DNA of 64,000 bases, from positions 124,001 to 188,000 of the forward strand of contig CAVWOU010000010.1 in NCBI GenBank assembly GCA_963756745.1. Direction: 5' to 3'. Positions within the stretch are counted from its first letter, which is position 1; the number at the start of each line of letters is the position of its first letter. Of this stretch, positions 30,289-38,456 are shown piece by piece. Origin of the DNA: DASPWW01 sp963756745 (GTDB taxonomy: Bacteria > Actinomycetota > Thermoleophilia > Solirubrobacterales > 70-9). The position numbers and the translations under genes were made by a program. The notes under the pieces are model-generated. The model was not told the DNA's origin. It saw only the letters and a program-made list of their open reading frames with translations, and did not search any database.

Positions 30289-30677
30289 TCGAGACGCTCG
30301 GCTACGTCGCCTTGGGCGTGGGGGTGGGCGCCGTCTCCTCGTTCCTCGGCATCGGCGGCGGCACGATCCTCGTCGCCGTCCTCGTCGCGGTGTCCGGCTT
30401 CGGCCAGCAGGAGGCCCAGGCGACGGCGCTCGCGTTCATGGTCCCGACGGCCACCATCGGTGTGCTCGCGACGCGCCGCCACGGGCTCGGGAACCTGCGC
30501 CAGTCCGCCGTGCTGGGCGTGAGCGGTGCGGTTGCGGCGGTCGGCGGCGCCCTCCTCGCGCTCGCGATCCCGTCCGAGACGCTCCGAGTCCTGTTTGCGA
30601 TCTTCATCGGGATCCTGGGGTTGACGATGCTGCTGCGCCCGGCCCCGCGCGAGGACCCCGCGGAGGAGGAGCAGTGA
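30285..30677 (+). CDS. TauE/SafE-family permease, C-terminal half protein
   Basis: A 130-residue membrane protein, the second repeat of a TauE/SafE permease, with its own motif SFLGIGGGTILVAVL and four hydrophobic segments followed by an acidic tail. The GTG start overlaps the previous stop, and its stop overlaps the CoA-transferase start, both as GTGA. Because each half begins just before its glycine motif, a genuinely split transporter is more likely than a frameshift, but a one-base error cannot be excluded. Confidence 0.78.
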   Translation: MIETLGYVALGVGVGAVSSFLGIGGGTILVAVLVAVSGFGQQEAQATALAFMVPTATIGVLATRRHGLGNLRQSAVLGVSGAVAAVGGALLALAIPSETLRVLFAIFIGILGLTMLLRPAPREDPAEEEQ

Positions 30678-31834
30678 GCGCCGAGCGCCCGCCACTCGAC
30701 GACCTGCTGGTGATCGATCTCTCGCGCGTGGTCACCGGCCCGTTCGCGGCGATGATGCTCGGTGACCTCGGCGCGCGGGTGATCAAGGTCGAGCGTCCGG
30801 AGGGCGACGACACGCGGCAGTGGGGACCGCCGTTCGTCGGCCCCGAGGGGCGGCGGGAGTCGACCTACTTCCTGAGCGTGAACCGGAACAAGGAGTCGAT
30901 CGTCCTCGACCTCAAGGATCGCGACGACGCAGCGGTGCTCGGGCGACTCATCGAGCGAGCCGACGTGCTCGTCGAGAACTTCCGCCCCGGCGTGCTGGAG
31001 CGACTGGAGCTTGGTCACGAGCGGATGCTGGAGCTCAATCCCCGGCTCATCGTGCTGTCGATCACGGGTTTCGGTCACGATGGCCCCGAGGCCGAGCGGC
31101 CGGGATACGACCAGATCGTCCAGGGCGAGGCGGGCCTGATGGGCTTCACCGGTCCGCCCGGCGAGCCGACCAAGGTCGGCGTTCCGATCGCGGACCTGCT
31201 CGCCGGGATGTTCGGGGCGTACGGGGTCCTCGCCGCGCTGCGCGAGCGCGACCGGGGACGTGAGGGCCAGGTGGTCCGCACCTCGCTGCTCGCCGGGGTC
31301 GTCGCGACCCACTCCTACCAGGGCGGGCGGTACCTGATCGGCGGCGAGGTCCCCGAGCCCGGCGGGAACCGGCATCCGAGCATCGCCCCGTACCGGACCT
31401 ACGAATGCAGCGACGGCGTGATCCAGGTCGCGGTCGGCAACGAGCCGATCTGGGGCCGGTTCGCGAGCTTGCTCGGAATCGACGCCGAGGACCCGCGGTT
31501 CGCGACCAACCGGGCGCGGCTGGAGAACTCGGACGCGCTCGACCCCCTGATCGCCGAGCGGCTCGCCGGCGACACCGCGGCGAGCTGGCTGGAGCAGTTC
31601 CGCGAGCACGGGATCCCCGCCGGCGAGGTCAAGTCCCTCGACCAGGTCTACGCGAGCCCGCAGGTCCGCTCGCAGGGCTTGATCGCCGAGACGGAGCACT
31701 CCACGCTCGGCACGATCCGCACCCCGGGCCCCCCGCTTCGCTTCGACCGCAGCGGGTCCCGCGAGCACGCGGCACCGCCGACGCTCGGCGAGCACTCCGA
31801 GGCGATCCGGGAGTGGTTGGAGGAGGGCCGTTGA
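30674..31834 (+). CDS. CaiB/BaiF-family (class III) CoA-transferase
   Basis: A 386-residue CoA-transferase of family III, which moves CoA between carboxylic acids through an aspartyl-CoA thioester. Motifs are SRVVTGPFAAMMLGDLGA at the N-terminus, VNRNKESIVLDLK, NFRPGVLERL, and PIADLLAGMFGAYG with the likely catalytic Asp. The acids are not identifiable. It overlaps the TauE half gene (GTGA) and glpK (TTGA), so all four genes are probably made from one message. Confidence 0.9.
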   Translation: MSAERPPLDDLLVIDLSRVVTGPFAAMMLGDLGARVIKVERPEGDDTRQWGPPFVGPEGRRESTYFLSVNRNKESIVLDLKDRDDAAVLGRLIERADVLVENFRPGVLERLELGHERMLELNPRLIVLSITGFGHDGPEAERPGYDQIVQGEAGLMGFTGPPGEPTKVGVPIADLLAGMFGAYGVLAALRERDRGREGQVVRTSLLAGVVATHSYQGGRYLIGGEVPEPGGNRHPSIAPYRTYECSDGVIQVAVGNEPIWGRFASLLGIDAEDPRFATNRARLENSDALDPLIAERLAGDTAASWLEQFREHGIPAGEVKSLDQVYASPQVRSQGLIAETEHSTLGTIRTPGPPLRFDRSGSREHAAPPTLGEHSEAIREWLEEGR

Positions 31835-33279
31835 TCCTCGCCATCGACCAGGGGACCACGGGGACGAGCTGCCTCGTCTTCGACCCCGACGGCACGATCG
31901 CCGGCCGCGCGTACAGCGAGTTCGAGCAGCACTTCCCGCGCCCCGGGTGGGTCGAGCACGACGCCGGCGAGATCTGGGACGTCACGCGGCGCGTCGCCGC
32001 CGAGGCGATCGCCGCGGCCGGGATTCGCGGTCAGGACCTGCTCGGGATCGGGATCACGAACCAGCGCGAGACGGTCGTCGCGTGGGACCCCGACACCGGC
32101 GAGCCGGTGCATCGGGCCCTCGTGTGGCAGGACCGGCGCACAGCGGCGCGCTGCGACGAGCTCAAGGCCGGCGGGCACGAGGCGCTCGTCCGCGAGCGCA
32201 CGGGCCTCGTCATCGACCCGTACTTCTCGGGCACGAAGATCGAGTGGCTGCTGCAAAACGCCGAGGGGATCGATGGGGCGGTCTTCGGGACCGTCGACTC
32301 GTGGCTCGTCTTCAAGCTCACCGGCCGCCACGTGACCGACTACTCGAACGCCTCGCGGACGATGCTGTTCGACATTCGCGAGCTGCGCTGGGACCCCGAC
32401 CTGTGCGAGCTCCTCGGGGTCGATCCCGCGCGGCTCCCCCAGCCGGTCCCATCGGCGCAGGTCTATGGGCGCACCGGCGAGCTCGGGGCCGACGTGCCCG
32501 TGGCCGGGATCGCCGGCGACCAGCAGGCGGCGCTGTTCGGTCAGGCGTGCCTCGAGGCGGGCACGGCGAAGAACACGTACGGGACCGGAAGCTTCGTGTT
32601 GCTGAACACCGGCCGCGAAATCGCCGATCCTGGCGAGGGCCTGCTCGCCACCGTCGCGTGGGGGCTCGAGCGCGAGACCGACTACGCGCTCGAGGCTTCC
32701 GTGTTCGTCACCGGCGCCGCGGTGCAGTGGCTTCGCGACGGGCTCGGGATCATCGCCACCGCGGACGAGACCGAGCCGCTGGCCCGATCGCTCGAGGGAA
32801 ACGACGGCGTCTACTTCGTTCCCGCCCTCACCGGGCTGGGCTCGCCGCACTGGGATCCTTACGCTCGCGGCACGATCGTCGGCCTCACCCGCGGCAACGG
32901 CCGCGCCCACCTCGCGCGAGCGGCGCTCGAGGCGATCGCCTACCAGACGGTGGACGCGGTGCGGGCGCAGGAGGCGGCGGCCGGCGAGCGGCTCGAATCG
33001 CTGAAAGCGGACGGCGGCGCGGCCGTCAACGGGTGGCTGATGCAGTTTCAGGCCGACGTGCTCGGCGTCCCGGTGATCGTTCCCGAGATCGAGGAGACGA
33101 CCGCTCTCGGGGCCGCCTACCTGGCGGGGATCGCGACAGGCGTGTGGGAGCTCGACGAGGTGGCCGCGATGTGGCGCGAGGCGCGCCGCTACGAGCCCCG
33201 GATGAGCGCGGACGAGCGCGAGTCGCTGCTCGCCGAGTGGCGGCGCGCGGTCGAGCGCGCGAGGGGCTGGGCCGACTGA
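31831..33279 (+). CDS. glpK: Glycerol kinase
   Basis: Phosphorylates glycerol to sn-glycerol 3-phosphate; 482 residues, FGGY family. The N-terminal DQGTTGTSCLVFD is the ATPase phosphate loop. GITNQRETVVAWD and VWQDRR line the glycerol site, and the C-terminal ADGGAAVNGWLMQFQADVL is the FGGY signature. The TTG at 31831 overlaps the upstream stop (TTGA) and follows AGGAGG. Linkage to acyl-CoA genes fits use of glycerol from lipids and supply to the nearby acyltransferase (inference). Confidence 0.94.
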   Translation: MILAIDQGTTGTSCLVFDPDGTIAGRAYSEFEQHFPRPGWVEHDAGEIWDVTRRVAAEAIAAAGIRGQDLLGIGITNQRETVVAWDPDTGEPVHRALVWQDRRTAARCDELKAGGHEALVRERTGLVIDPYFSGTKIEWLLQNAEGIDGAVFGTVDSWLVFKLTGRHVTDYSNASRTMLFDIRELRWDPDLCELLGVDPARLPQPVPSAQVYGRTGELGADVPVAGIAGDQQAALFGQACLEAGTAKNTYGTGSFVLLNTGREIADPGEGLLATVAWGLERETDYALEASVFVTGAAVQWLRDGLGIIATADETEPLARSLEGNDGVYFVPALTGLGSPHWDPYARGTIVGLTRGNGRAHLARAALEAIAYQTVDAVRAQEAAAGERLESLKADGGAAVNGWLMQFQADVLGVPVIVPEIEETTALGAAYLAGIATGVWELDEVAAMWREARRYEPRMSADERESLLAEWRRAVERARGWAD

Positions 33280-33286
33280 GTCCGCA

Positions 33287-34702
33287 CTAGCTCGGCGTCT
33301 CCGACACCGGACGGGCGGCGACCGGGGCCGGTTGAGGGCGGCCCGGGATCCAGAACGTGAGCACGAAGGCCGCGCCCACGCCGACGGCCGACATCACGAA
33401 CGCGGCGGTGAATCCCGACTCCTCGGGCAACCCGGTGGCCGCGACGTGGCCGGCGACGATGGCCGCCGCGACCTGCCCGCCGATCGACCCTCCGATCAGG
33501 CGCATGATCGTGTTGATCCCGGTCGCGACTCCCGTGTGGCGCTGGTCGACCGCCTCGACAATCAGATTCGCCATCGAGGCGAACGAGAACCCGATCCCGA
33601 GGCCGAACAGCGAGGTCCCTACGTAGATCGACCACGGCTCGTCGTGGACGAGCGCGAGAAAGACGAACGCGGCGGCGGCGATCGCGGTCCCGACCTGAAG
33701 CGGGAGCTTCGAGCCGATGCGCCCGCCGAGCCACCCCGCGAGCGGGGCCGCGACGAGCAGCGTGGCCGCCGAGGGAAGCATGTAGAGGCCGGCCTCGGTC
33801 ACCGACGCTCCGAACCCGAACCCCGCCGACGTGGGGATCTGGACGAACTGCGGTACCAGGATGAAGGAGCCGAACATCCCGAACCCGACCAGGAGCCCGG
33901 TGAGGTTGGTCGTGAGCACGGCGCGGTTGCGCATCATCCGCATCTCGACGAGCGGCTCGCGCACGCGCTGCTCGTAGCCGATCCACGCGAGCAGCACCGC
34001 GGCCGCGAAGGCAAACAGCGAGACCACCCTGACCGACCCCCAACCCCACGAGTTCCCCTCGCTGACTGCAACCAGGAGCGCGACGAGGCCCGCGGACAAA
34101 AGCGCGGCTCCGATCCAGTCGATCCGCGCCGGGCTCTTCACGGGCGACTCGGGGATGAAGCGGCGCGCGGCGACGATCGCACCCGAGACCACGATCAGCG
34201 CGAGCCAGAAGATCCACTCGTAGTCGAGGCGGTCGACGATCACCCCGCTGAGCACGAGCCCCGCCCCGCCCCCGATACCAAACGTCGCGCTGATCAGTCC
34301 GATCCCGGCCGACACCCGCTCGGGCGGGAACTCGTCGCGGATGATCCCGAACGAAAGCGGGAACACGGCGCCTCCGACCCCCTGGATCGCCCGCCCCGCG
34401 ATCAGCACCTCGATCGACCCCGAGAGCGCCGAGACCAGCGACCCGAGCCCGAATACCGCGAGCGTGACGACGAGCAACCGGTTCTTTCCGAACATGTCGC
34501 CGAGCCGCCCCATGATCGGGGTCGCGACCGCGGCCGTGAGCAGGTAGCCCGTGAGGACGAACGTCACCGCCGTGGCCGACGTGTCGAGCTGACGCTGGAT
34601 CTCGGGCAGCGCGGGGACGACCATCGTCTGGGACAGCGCGTACGCCATCGCACCGACGAGCAGGACCGCGAGCGTGAGGCCGTACGGCTGGCGCTTGGCC
34701 AT
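33287..34702 (-). CDS. MFS drug-efflux-type transporter (EmrB/QacA, 14 TM)
   Basis: A 471-residue membrane protein with about 14 hydrophobic segments. Motif A is GRLGDMFGKNR, and motif C-like GxxxGPxxGG is present as FGIGGGAGLVLSG, typical of DHA2 proton antiporters. The substrate could be a drug or lipid. The ATG at 34702 lies 6 nt after TAGTCT, giving a leaderless message. It is divergent from the luciferase-SCP2 gene with a perfect 22-bp palindrome between the two promoters, a strong hint of repressor control. The regulator is not adjacent. Confidence 0.88.
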   Translation of the reverse strand: MAKRQPYGLTLAVLLVGAMAYALSQTMVVPALPEIQRQLDTSATAVTFVLTGYLLTAAVATPIMGRLGDMFGKNRLLVVTLAVFGLGSLVSALSGSIEVLIAGRAIQGVGGAVFPLSFGIIRDEFPPERVSAGIGLISATFGIGGGAGLVLSGVIVDRLDYEWIFWLALIVVSGAIVAARRFIPESPVKSPARIDWIGAALLSAGLVALLVAVSEGNSWGWGSVRVVSLFAFAAAVLLAWIGYEQRVREPLVEMRMMRNRAVLTTNLTGLLVGFGMFGSFILVPQFVQIPTSAGFGFGASVTEAGLYMLPSAATLLVAAPLAGWLGGRIGSKLPLQVGTAIAAAAFVFLALVHDEPWSIYVGTSLFGLGIGFSFASMANLIVEAVDQRHTGVATGINTIMRLIGGSIGGQVAAAIVAGHVAATGLPEESGFTAAFVMSAVGVGAAFVLTFWIPGRPQPAPVAARPVSETPS

Positions 34703-34708
34703 GGCAGG

Positions 34709-34714
34709 AGACTA
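34709..34714 (-). promoter_or_regulatory. -10 box of the MFS gene
   Basis: TAGTCT on the minus strand, 6 nt before the ATG at 34702, adjoining the palindromic operator. Confidence 0.5.
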
Positions 34715-34735
34715 GGGCCACGTCGACGTGGCCCT
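34714..34735. promoter_or_regulatory. 22-bp perfect palindrome, candidate operator
   Basis: AGGGCCACGTC followed directly by its reverse complement. It occupies the gap between the -10 boxes of the divergent MFS and luciferase-SCP2 genes, so one bound dimer could control both. Confidence 0.6.
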
Positions 34736-34746
34736 GGGTGCCCTCC

Positions 34747-34752
34747 TATCCT
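34747..34752 (+). promoter_or_regulatory. -10 box of the luciferase-SCP2 gene
   Basis: TATCCT, 9 nt before the ATG at 34762. Confidence 0.45.
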
Positions 34753-34761
34753 CCCCGCGGA

Positions 34762-36531
34762 ATGAGGTTCAGTCTCTTCTACGAGCACCAGCTCCCGAGG
34801 CCGTGGAGCGAGGACTCCGAGCTCCGCCTGCTCGAGGACGCGCTGGAGCAGATCGAGGTGGCGGAGCGCGCGGGCTTCGACCGCGTATGGGAGGTCGAGC
34901 ACCACTTCCTCGAGGAGTACTCGCACTCCTCGGCGCCCGAGGTCTTCCTTGCCGCCGCGAGCCAGCGAACGGAGCGGATACGGCTCGGCCACGGCATCGT
35001 GCAGCTCCCACCAGGCGTCAACCACCCCGCTCGGGTAGCCGAGCGCATCGCGACGCTCGACCTCGTGTCTCACGGACGGGTCGACTTCGGCACCGGCGAG
35101 GGCAGCTCAGGCGGGGAGCTCGGCGGGTTCCTCGTCGATCGGACGCGAAAGCACGAGCAGTGGGAGGACGCGCTCGACGCGATCACGCGGATGTTCGTCG
35201 AGGATCCGTTCGCAGGCTGGGAGAGCGAGTTCTTTCGCATGCCGCCGCGCAACGTCGTCCCGAAGCCGCTCCAGCACCCCCATCCGCCGCTGTGGGTGGC
35301 GTGCAGCCGCCGCGAGACGATCCACCTCGCCGCCCGCAAGGGAATCGGCGCCCTCGCCTTCTCGTTCGTCGAGCCCGAGGACGCCGGAAAATGGGTCCGG
35401 GAGTACTACGCGCTGATCGAGTCCGAGGAGTGCGTCCCGGCGGGCTTCGCGGTCAACCCCAACGTCGCCGTGGTGCTGCCGATGATGACCCATCGCGACG
35501 AGGCCGAGGCGATCGAGCGCGGGATCGACGGCGCGCACTTCTTCGGCTACTCGTTGGCTCACTACTACGGCGGATCGCCGCACGTGCCCGGGCGAACCGA
35601 CGTGCACCAGGAGTTCCTCGATCGCCGCGACGAGACAGGGTTCGCGCGCGACATCGTCACCCCGGATCAGGCCCCGCTCGGGGTTCGGCTGATGCAGGAG
35701 GGGCTCGGCTCGCTCCGCGGCGCGATCGGCACACCCGATCAGGTCGTCGCTTTGCTGCGGCGGTACGAGGCGGTCGGCGTCGACGAGGTCGGAATGGTCC
35801 TCCAGGCGGGCCGAAACTCGCACGAGCACATCTGCGAGAGCCTCGAGCTGTTCGGAGCCGAGGTGATCCCGGAGCTCGCCGAGGGGCGTGAGGAGCGCGA
35901 AGCGGCGAAGGCCGAGCGGCTCGGTCCGTCGATCGAGGCCGCGCTCGCGCGGCGCGACCCCCCGCGGCGGCCGTCCGGCGAATACGTCATCGACGAGCAG
36001 GCCGAGCTGGAGCGCGCGCGAAGGGCGCGCCGCCGCGCGTTGCTGGCTCCTGCGGACCTCGCGCGCCGCCTGCGCGATGAGCTGCGCGACGGAGTTCGCA
36101 GGCACGGACAGCGGGCGCTCTCCCGCTTCGTCGACGGCGCCTCCGACCCGGAGTTGGAGCGACGTTTCGGCTCCCAGCCAGCGCAGCGAGCGCTGTTCGT
36201 CGGGATGGCGCGCTCGTTCGACCCCAGCATGGCGTTCGGGTTCGAGGGGGACATCGAGTACGAGCTTGGCCGGCGCCGCGACGGCGACGGCGCGGGGCCG
36301 GCCCCGACCGACCGGTGGACGATCCGGATCGCCGGCGACCGGGCGCGGGTGCTTCCCGGGCCGGGGACCGATCCCGCCTTGACCGTGCGCATCGACCTCG
36401 TCGACTTCGTCCGAATCGCCGCTGGCGACTCCCCGATGCCCGCCTTCCTCGACGGTCGAATCGACCTCGAGGGCGATCTCGCGCTCGCGCGGCGGATGGC
36501 CGAGATGTTCGGGGGACCTTCGCCCTACTGA
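34762..36531 (+). CDS. Luciferase-like (LLM) oxidoreductase fused to an SCP2 domain
   Basis: A 589-residue two-part protein. Residues 1-350 are a luciferase-like flavin/F420 monooxygenase barrel (EVEHHFLEEYSHSSAPEVFL, then HGRVDFGTGEGSSGGELGGF). After a basic linker (about 370-430) the C-terminal 150 residues form an SCP2-type lipid-binding domain ending FLDGRIDLEGDLALARRMAEMF. The known SCP2 role is to present acyl chains or sterols, so the oxidoreductase may act on a lipid held in its own carrier domain (inference). The start is set by the TATCCT box. Confidence 0.82.
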   Translation: MRFSLFYEHQLPRPWSEDSELRLLEDALEQIEVAERAGFDRVWEVEHHFLEEYSHSSAPEVFLAAASQRTERIRLGHGIVQLPPGVNHPARVAERIATLDLVSHGRVDFGTGEGSSGGELGGFLVDRTRKHEQWEDALDAITRMFVEDPFAGWESEFFRMPPRNVVPKPLQHPHPPLWVACSRRETIHLAARKGIGALAFSFVEPEDAGKWVREYYALIESEECVPAGFAVNPNVAVVLPMMTHRDEAEAIERGIDGAHFFGYSLAHYYGGSPHVPGRTDVHQEFLDRRDETGFARDIVTPDQAPLGVRLMQEGLGSLRGAIGTPDQVVALLRRYEAVGVDEVGMVLQAGRNSHEHICESLELFGAEVIPELAEGREEREAAKAERLGPSIEAALARRDPPRRPSGEYVIDEQAELERARRARRRALLAPADLARRLRDELRDGVRRHGQRALSRFVDGASDPELERRFGSQPAQRALFVGMARSFDPSMAFGFEGDIEYELGRRRDGDGAGPAPTDRWTIRIAGDRARVLPGPGTDPALTVRIDLVDFVRIAAGDSPMPAFLDGRIDLEGDLALARRMAEMFGGPSPY

Positions 36532-36620
36532 GGGGTCGGCGGGGCCGTAACGGCAGCGGGAGCGGGGGGTAGACACAATCGGAGCCGGCGCCACCGGCTC
36601 AATCGTTCCTGCTTACACGA

Positions 36621-37406
36621 ATGACCGAGCTCAAGCCCCAGATCTACATCGACCCGCGCCCCCCGGAGCACTTCGATCGCTTTCACGAGCGCGCGCGGAC
36701 GCGCGAGCCTGCGCCGCTCTACGACGTCGCCCGGATCATTCTCACGCCGGCGTGCCTGATCTTCTACCGCGAGGCCGCGATCGGAGCCGACAACGTCCCG
36801 CTCTCGGGCCCCGTGATCCTCGCTCCGAACCACTTCAGCCAGTGGGACCACTTCTTCGCCGCCGCGTTCATCCGCCGCAAGGTCCGGTTCATGGCCAAGT
36901 CGCAGCTGTTCACGAATCCGGTCATCACCTGGATCCTGCACATGGGGGGCGCCTTTCCGGTGCGGCGCGGAAAGCACGACGAGGAGGCGTTCATCACCGC
37001 GTACGCGATTCTCGAGCGTGGCGGATGCCTGCTGATGTACCCCGAGGGCGGCCGCTCACGGAGCGGCGGGCTCGGCGAGCCGCGCCGCGGTGTGGGACGG
37101 CTCGCGCTCGAGTCGGGCGTCCCCGTGTTGCCGGTCGCGATCCACGGCTCGAAGGCCGTGCGCGGGTGGAAGCGGGCCAAGTTCCCGAAGGTGACGGTCC
37201 AGTACGGCGAGCCGATGAGCTTCGGCCGCGTCGACAATCCGACGCGCGAGCAGCAGATGGACGTCGCGAAGCAGGTCTTCGACCGCGTTCGCGCGATGTA
37301 CACGGCGCTCGACGAGCAGGGGCGCCGCCGCGTGATCAAGGCCGTGCGCGAGGGGATCACTCCCGGCTCCCCCGCCGACGCCTCGGCCCGCCCCCAGGCG
37401 CGCTAG
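36621..37406 (+). CDS. 1-acyl-glycerol-3-phosphate acyltransferase-like protein (PlsC family)
   Basis: A 261-residue glycerolipid acyltransferase. The catalytic H-x4-D is NHFSQWD (about residue 71), and the phosphate-binding motif is YPEGGRSRSG. It acylates a lysophospholipid or related alcohol at the membrane. The basic N-terminus and central hydrophobic segment fit membrane attachment. It may use glycerol phosphate made by the GlpK encoded upstream. A stem-loop follows the stop. Confidence 0.88.
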   Translation: MTELKPQIYIDPRPPEHFDRFHERARTREPAPLYDVARIILTPACLIFYREAAIGADNVPLSGPVILAPNHFSQWDHFFAAAFIRRKVRFMAKSQLFTNPVITWILHMGGAFPVRRGKHDEEAFITAYAILERGGCLLMYPEGGRSRSGGLGEPRRGVGRLALESGVPVLPVAIHGSKAVRGWKRAKFPKVTVQYGEPMSFGRVDNPTREQQMDVAKQVFDRVRAMYTALDEQGRRRVIKAVREGITPGSPADASARPQAR

Positions 37407-37420
37407 GCGACGACTGCAGC

Positions 37421-37446
37421 TTTTGGTAGTCCCTGGACTACCAAAG
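37421..37446. terminator. Stem-loop between convergent acyltransferase and lactonase-like genes
   Basis: TTTGGTAGTCC (37422-37432) pairs perfectly with GGACTACCAAA (37435-37445), plus one wobble pair outside. It is a bidirectional terminator candidate, similar in size to the CAAG hairpins but with a different loop. Confidence 0.6.
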
Positions 37447-37476
37447 ACTTCAGTTGGCGACCGCGGGCGGCATCGC

Positions 37477-38385
37477 TCACTCGTAGCGCTCGTCGAGCTT
37501 CGGCCACAGCTCGGGATCGTGACTCGGGACGATCACCGCCTGGGGAAACTGGTCGCGGTAGAGGCGCAGCTCGCGCATCGAGCGGCGCCAGTTGTGGCGG
37601 TCCACGGGGCGCGGGGGCTCGGGCGCGCCGTCGAGCTGGCGCAGGGTGTACACCGCGTCACCGGCGATCACGAAGTCACGCTCGCGCAGGCGCGCGATCA
37701 CGCACTGGTGCCCGGCCGAGTGGCCCGGCGTGAACGCGAGCCGCACGCTCCCGTCGCCGAAGAGGTCGAACGTGCGGCCGAAGCTCGAGTACGACGAGAT
37801 CAGCTCGCCGCCGTAGTCGACCGTGCGGTAGTCGAACGTGAAGTTGAAGTGGGCGGGCCTGTAGCCGCGCAGGAACGGCCGCCGATCCTCGGTCGCGGCC
37901 ACCCACTCCTCGTTGGAGAGGATGAACGTGGCGGCCGGGAACTCGGACACCGCCGAGGTGTGGTCGAAGTGCATGTGGGTCATCACCACGACCGGAATCG
38001 ACTTCGGGTCCAGGCCGCGGGCCCGCAGCCGGGCCGCGACGTCACCGCCGCCCGCGAGCCGAGGCCGGGCGAACGACGACACGAGGCGGCCGAGGTTCTC
38101 GCGCGGCTTCGCCGTCACCGACGGGTGAAGCCCGGTGTCGACCAGGACGTTCCCGGCACTTGGGTGCCTGATCAGGAACGAGGGGCAGGGAACCGTCCAC
38201 CACGACGAGCGCGGCAACCCGAAGCCCAGCATCCGCATTCGCTCCGTCCGGCCGCCCGCGCGCTCGAAGAACGCCGGCGGCGCCTGCACGTCCCCGCTCG
38301 CGAGCGGCTCGACCGTCACCGTCGCGCCCTTCGTCCCGCCACGCAGCGGGCGATCGAGCGGCTTCGACTCGGCGTGAATCCTCAT
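37477..38385 (-). CDS. Metallo-beta-lactamase-fold hydrolase (AHL-lactonase-like)
   Basis: A 302-residue protein with the dinuclear zinc motif HMHFDH, then FTPGHSAGHQ, IAGDAVY and PSHDPE, in the spacing of AiiA-type N-acyl-homoserine lactonases. Lactone or ester hydrolysis is likely. Quorum quenching is only one option, since many environmental members act on other lactones. The ATG at 38385 is preceded by an imperfect inverted repeat (GTGAATCCTC / GAGGATTTCAC). Confidence 0.83.
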   Translation of the reverse strand: MRIHAESKPLDRPLRGGTKGATVTVEPLASGDVQAPPAFFERAGGRTERMRMLGFGLPRSSWWTVPCPSFLIRHPSAGNVLVDTGLHPSVTAKPRENLGRLVSSFARPRLAGGGDVAARLRARGLDPKSIPVVVMTHMHFDHTSAVSEFPAATFILSNEEWVAATEDRRPFLRGYRPAHFNFTFDYRTVDYGGELISSYSSFGRTFDLFGDGSVRLAFTPGHSAGHQCVIARLRERDFVIAGDAVYTLRQLDGAPEPPRPVDRHNWRRSMRELRLYRDQFPQAVIVPSHDPELWPKLDERYE

Positions 38386-38440
38386 CTGTGGAGGATTTCA
38401 CGGCTCCCGCCGATCCCCTGCCCGGTGGGCGGCGCGGAAA

Positions 38441-38446
38441 TAGACT
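38441..38446 (+). promoter_or_regulatory. -10 box of the SDR gene at 38457
   Basis: TAGACT, 10 nt before the ATG at 38457. It favours this start over an in-frame ATG at 38388. Confidence 0.4.
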
Positions 38447-38456
38447 GCCCGCGGGG

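Noticed and set aside
37477..38385. Calling the lactonase-like protein a quorum-quenching AHL lactonase
   Set aside because: The zinc motifs fit, but many metallo-beta-lactamase-fold enzymes share them and no quorum-sensing genes are nearby.
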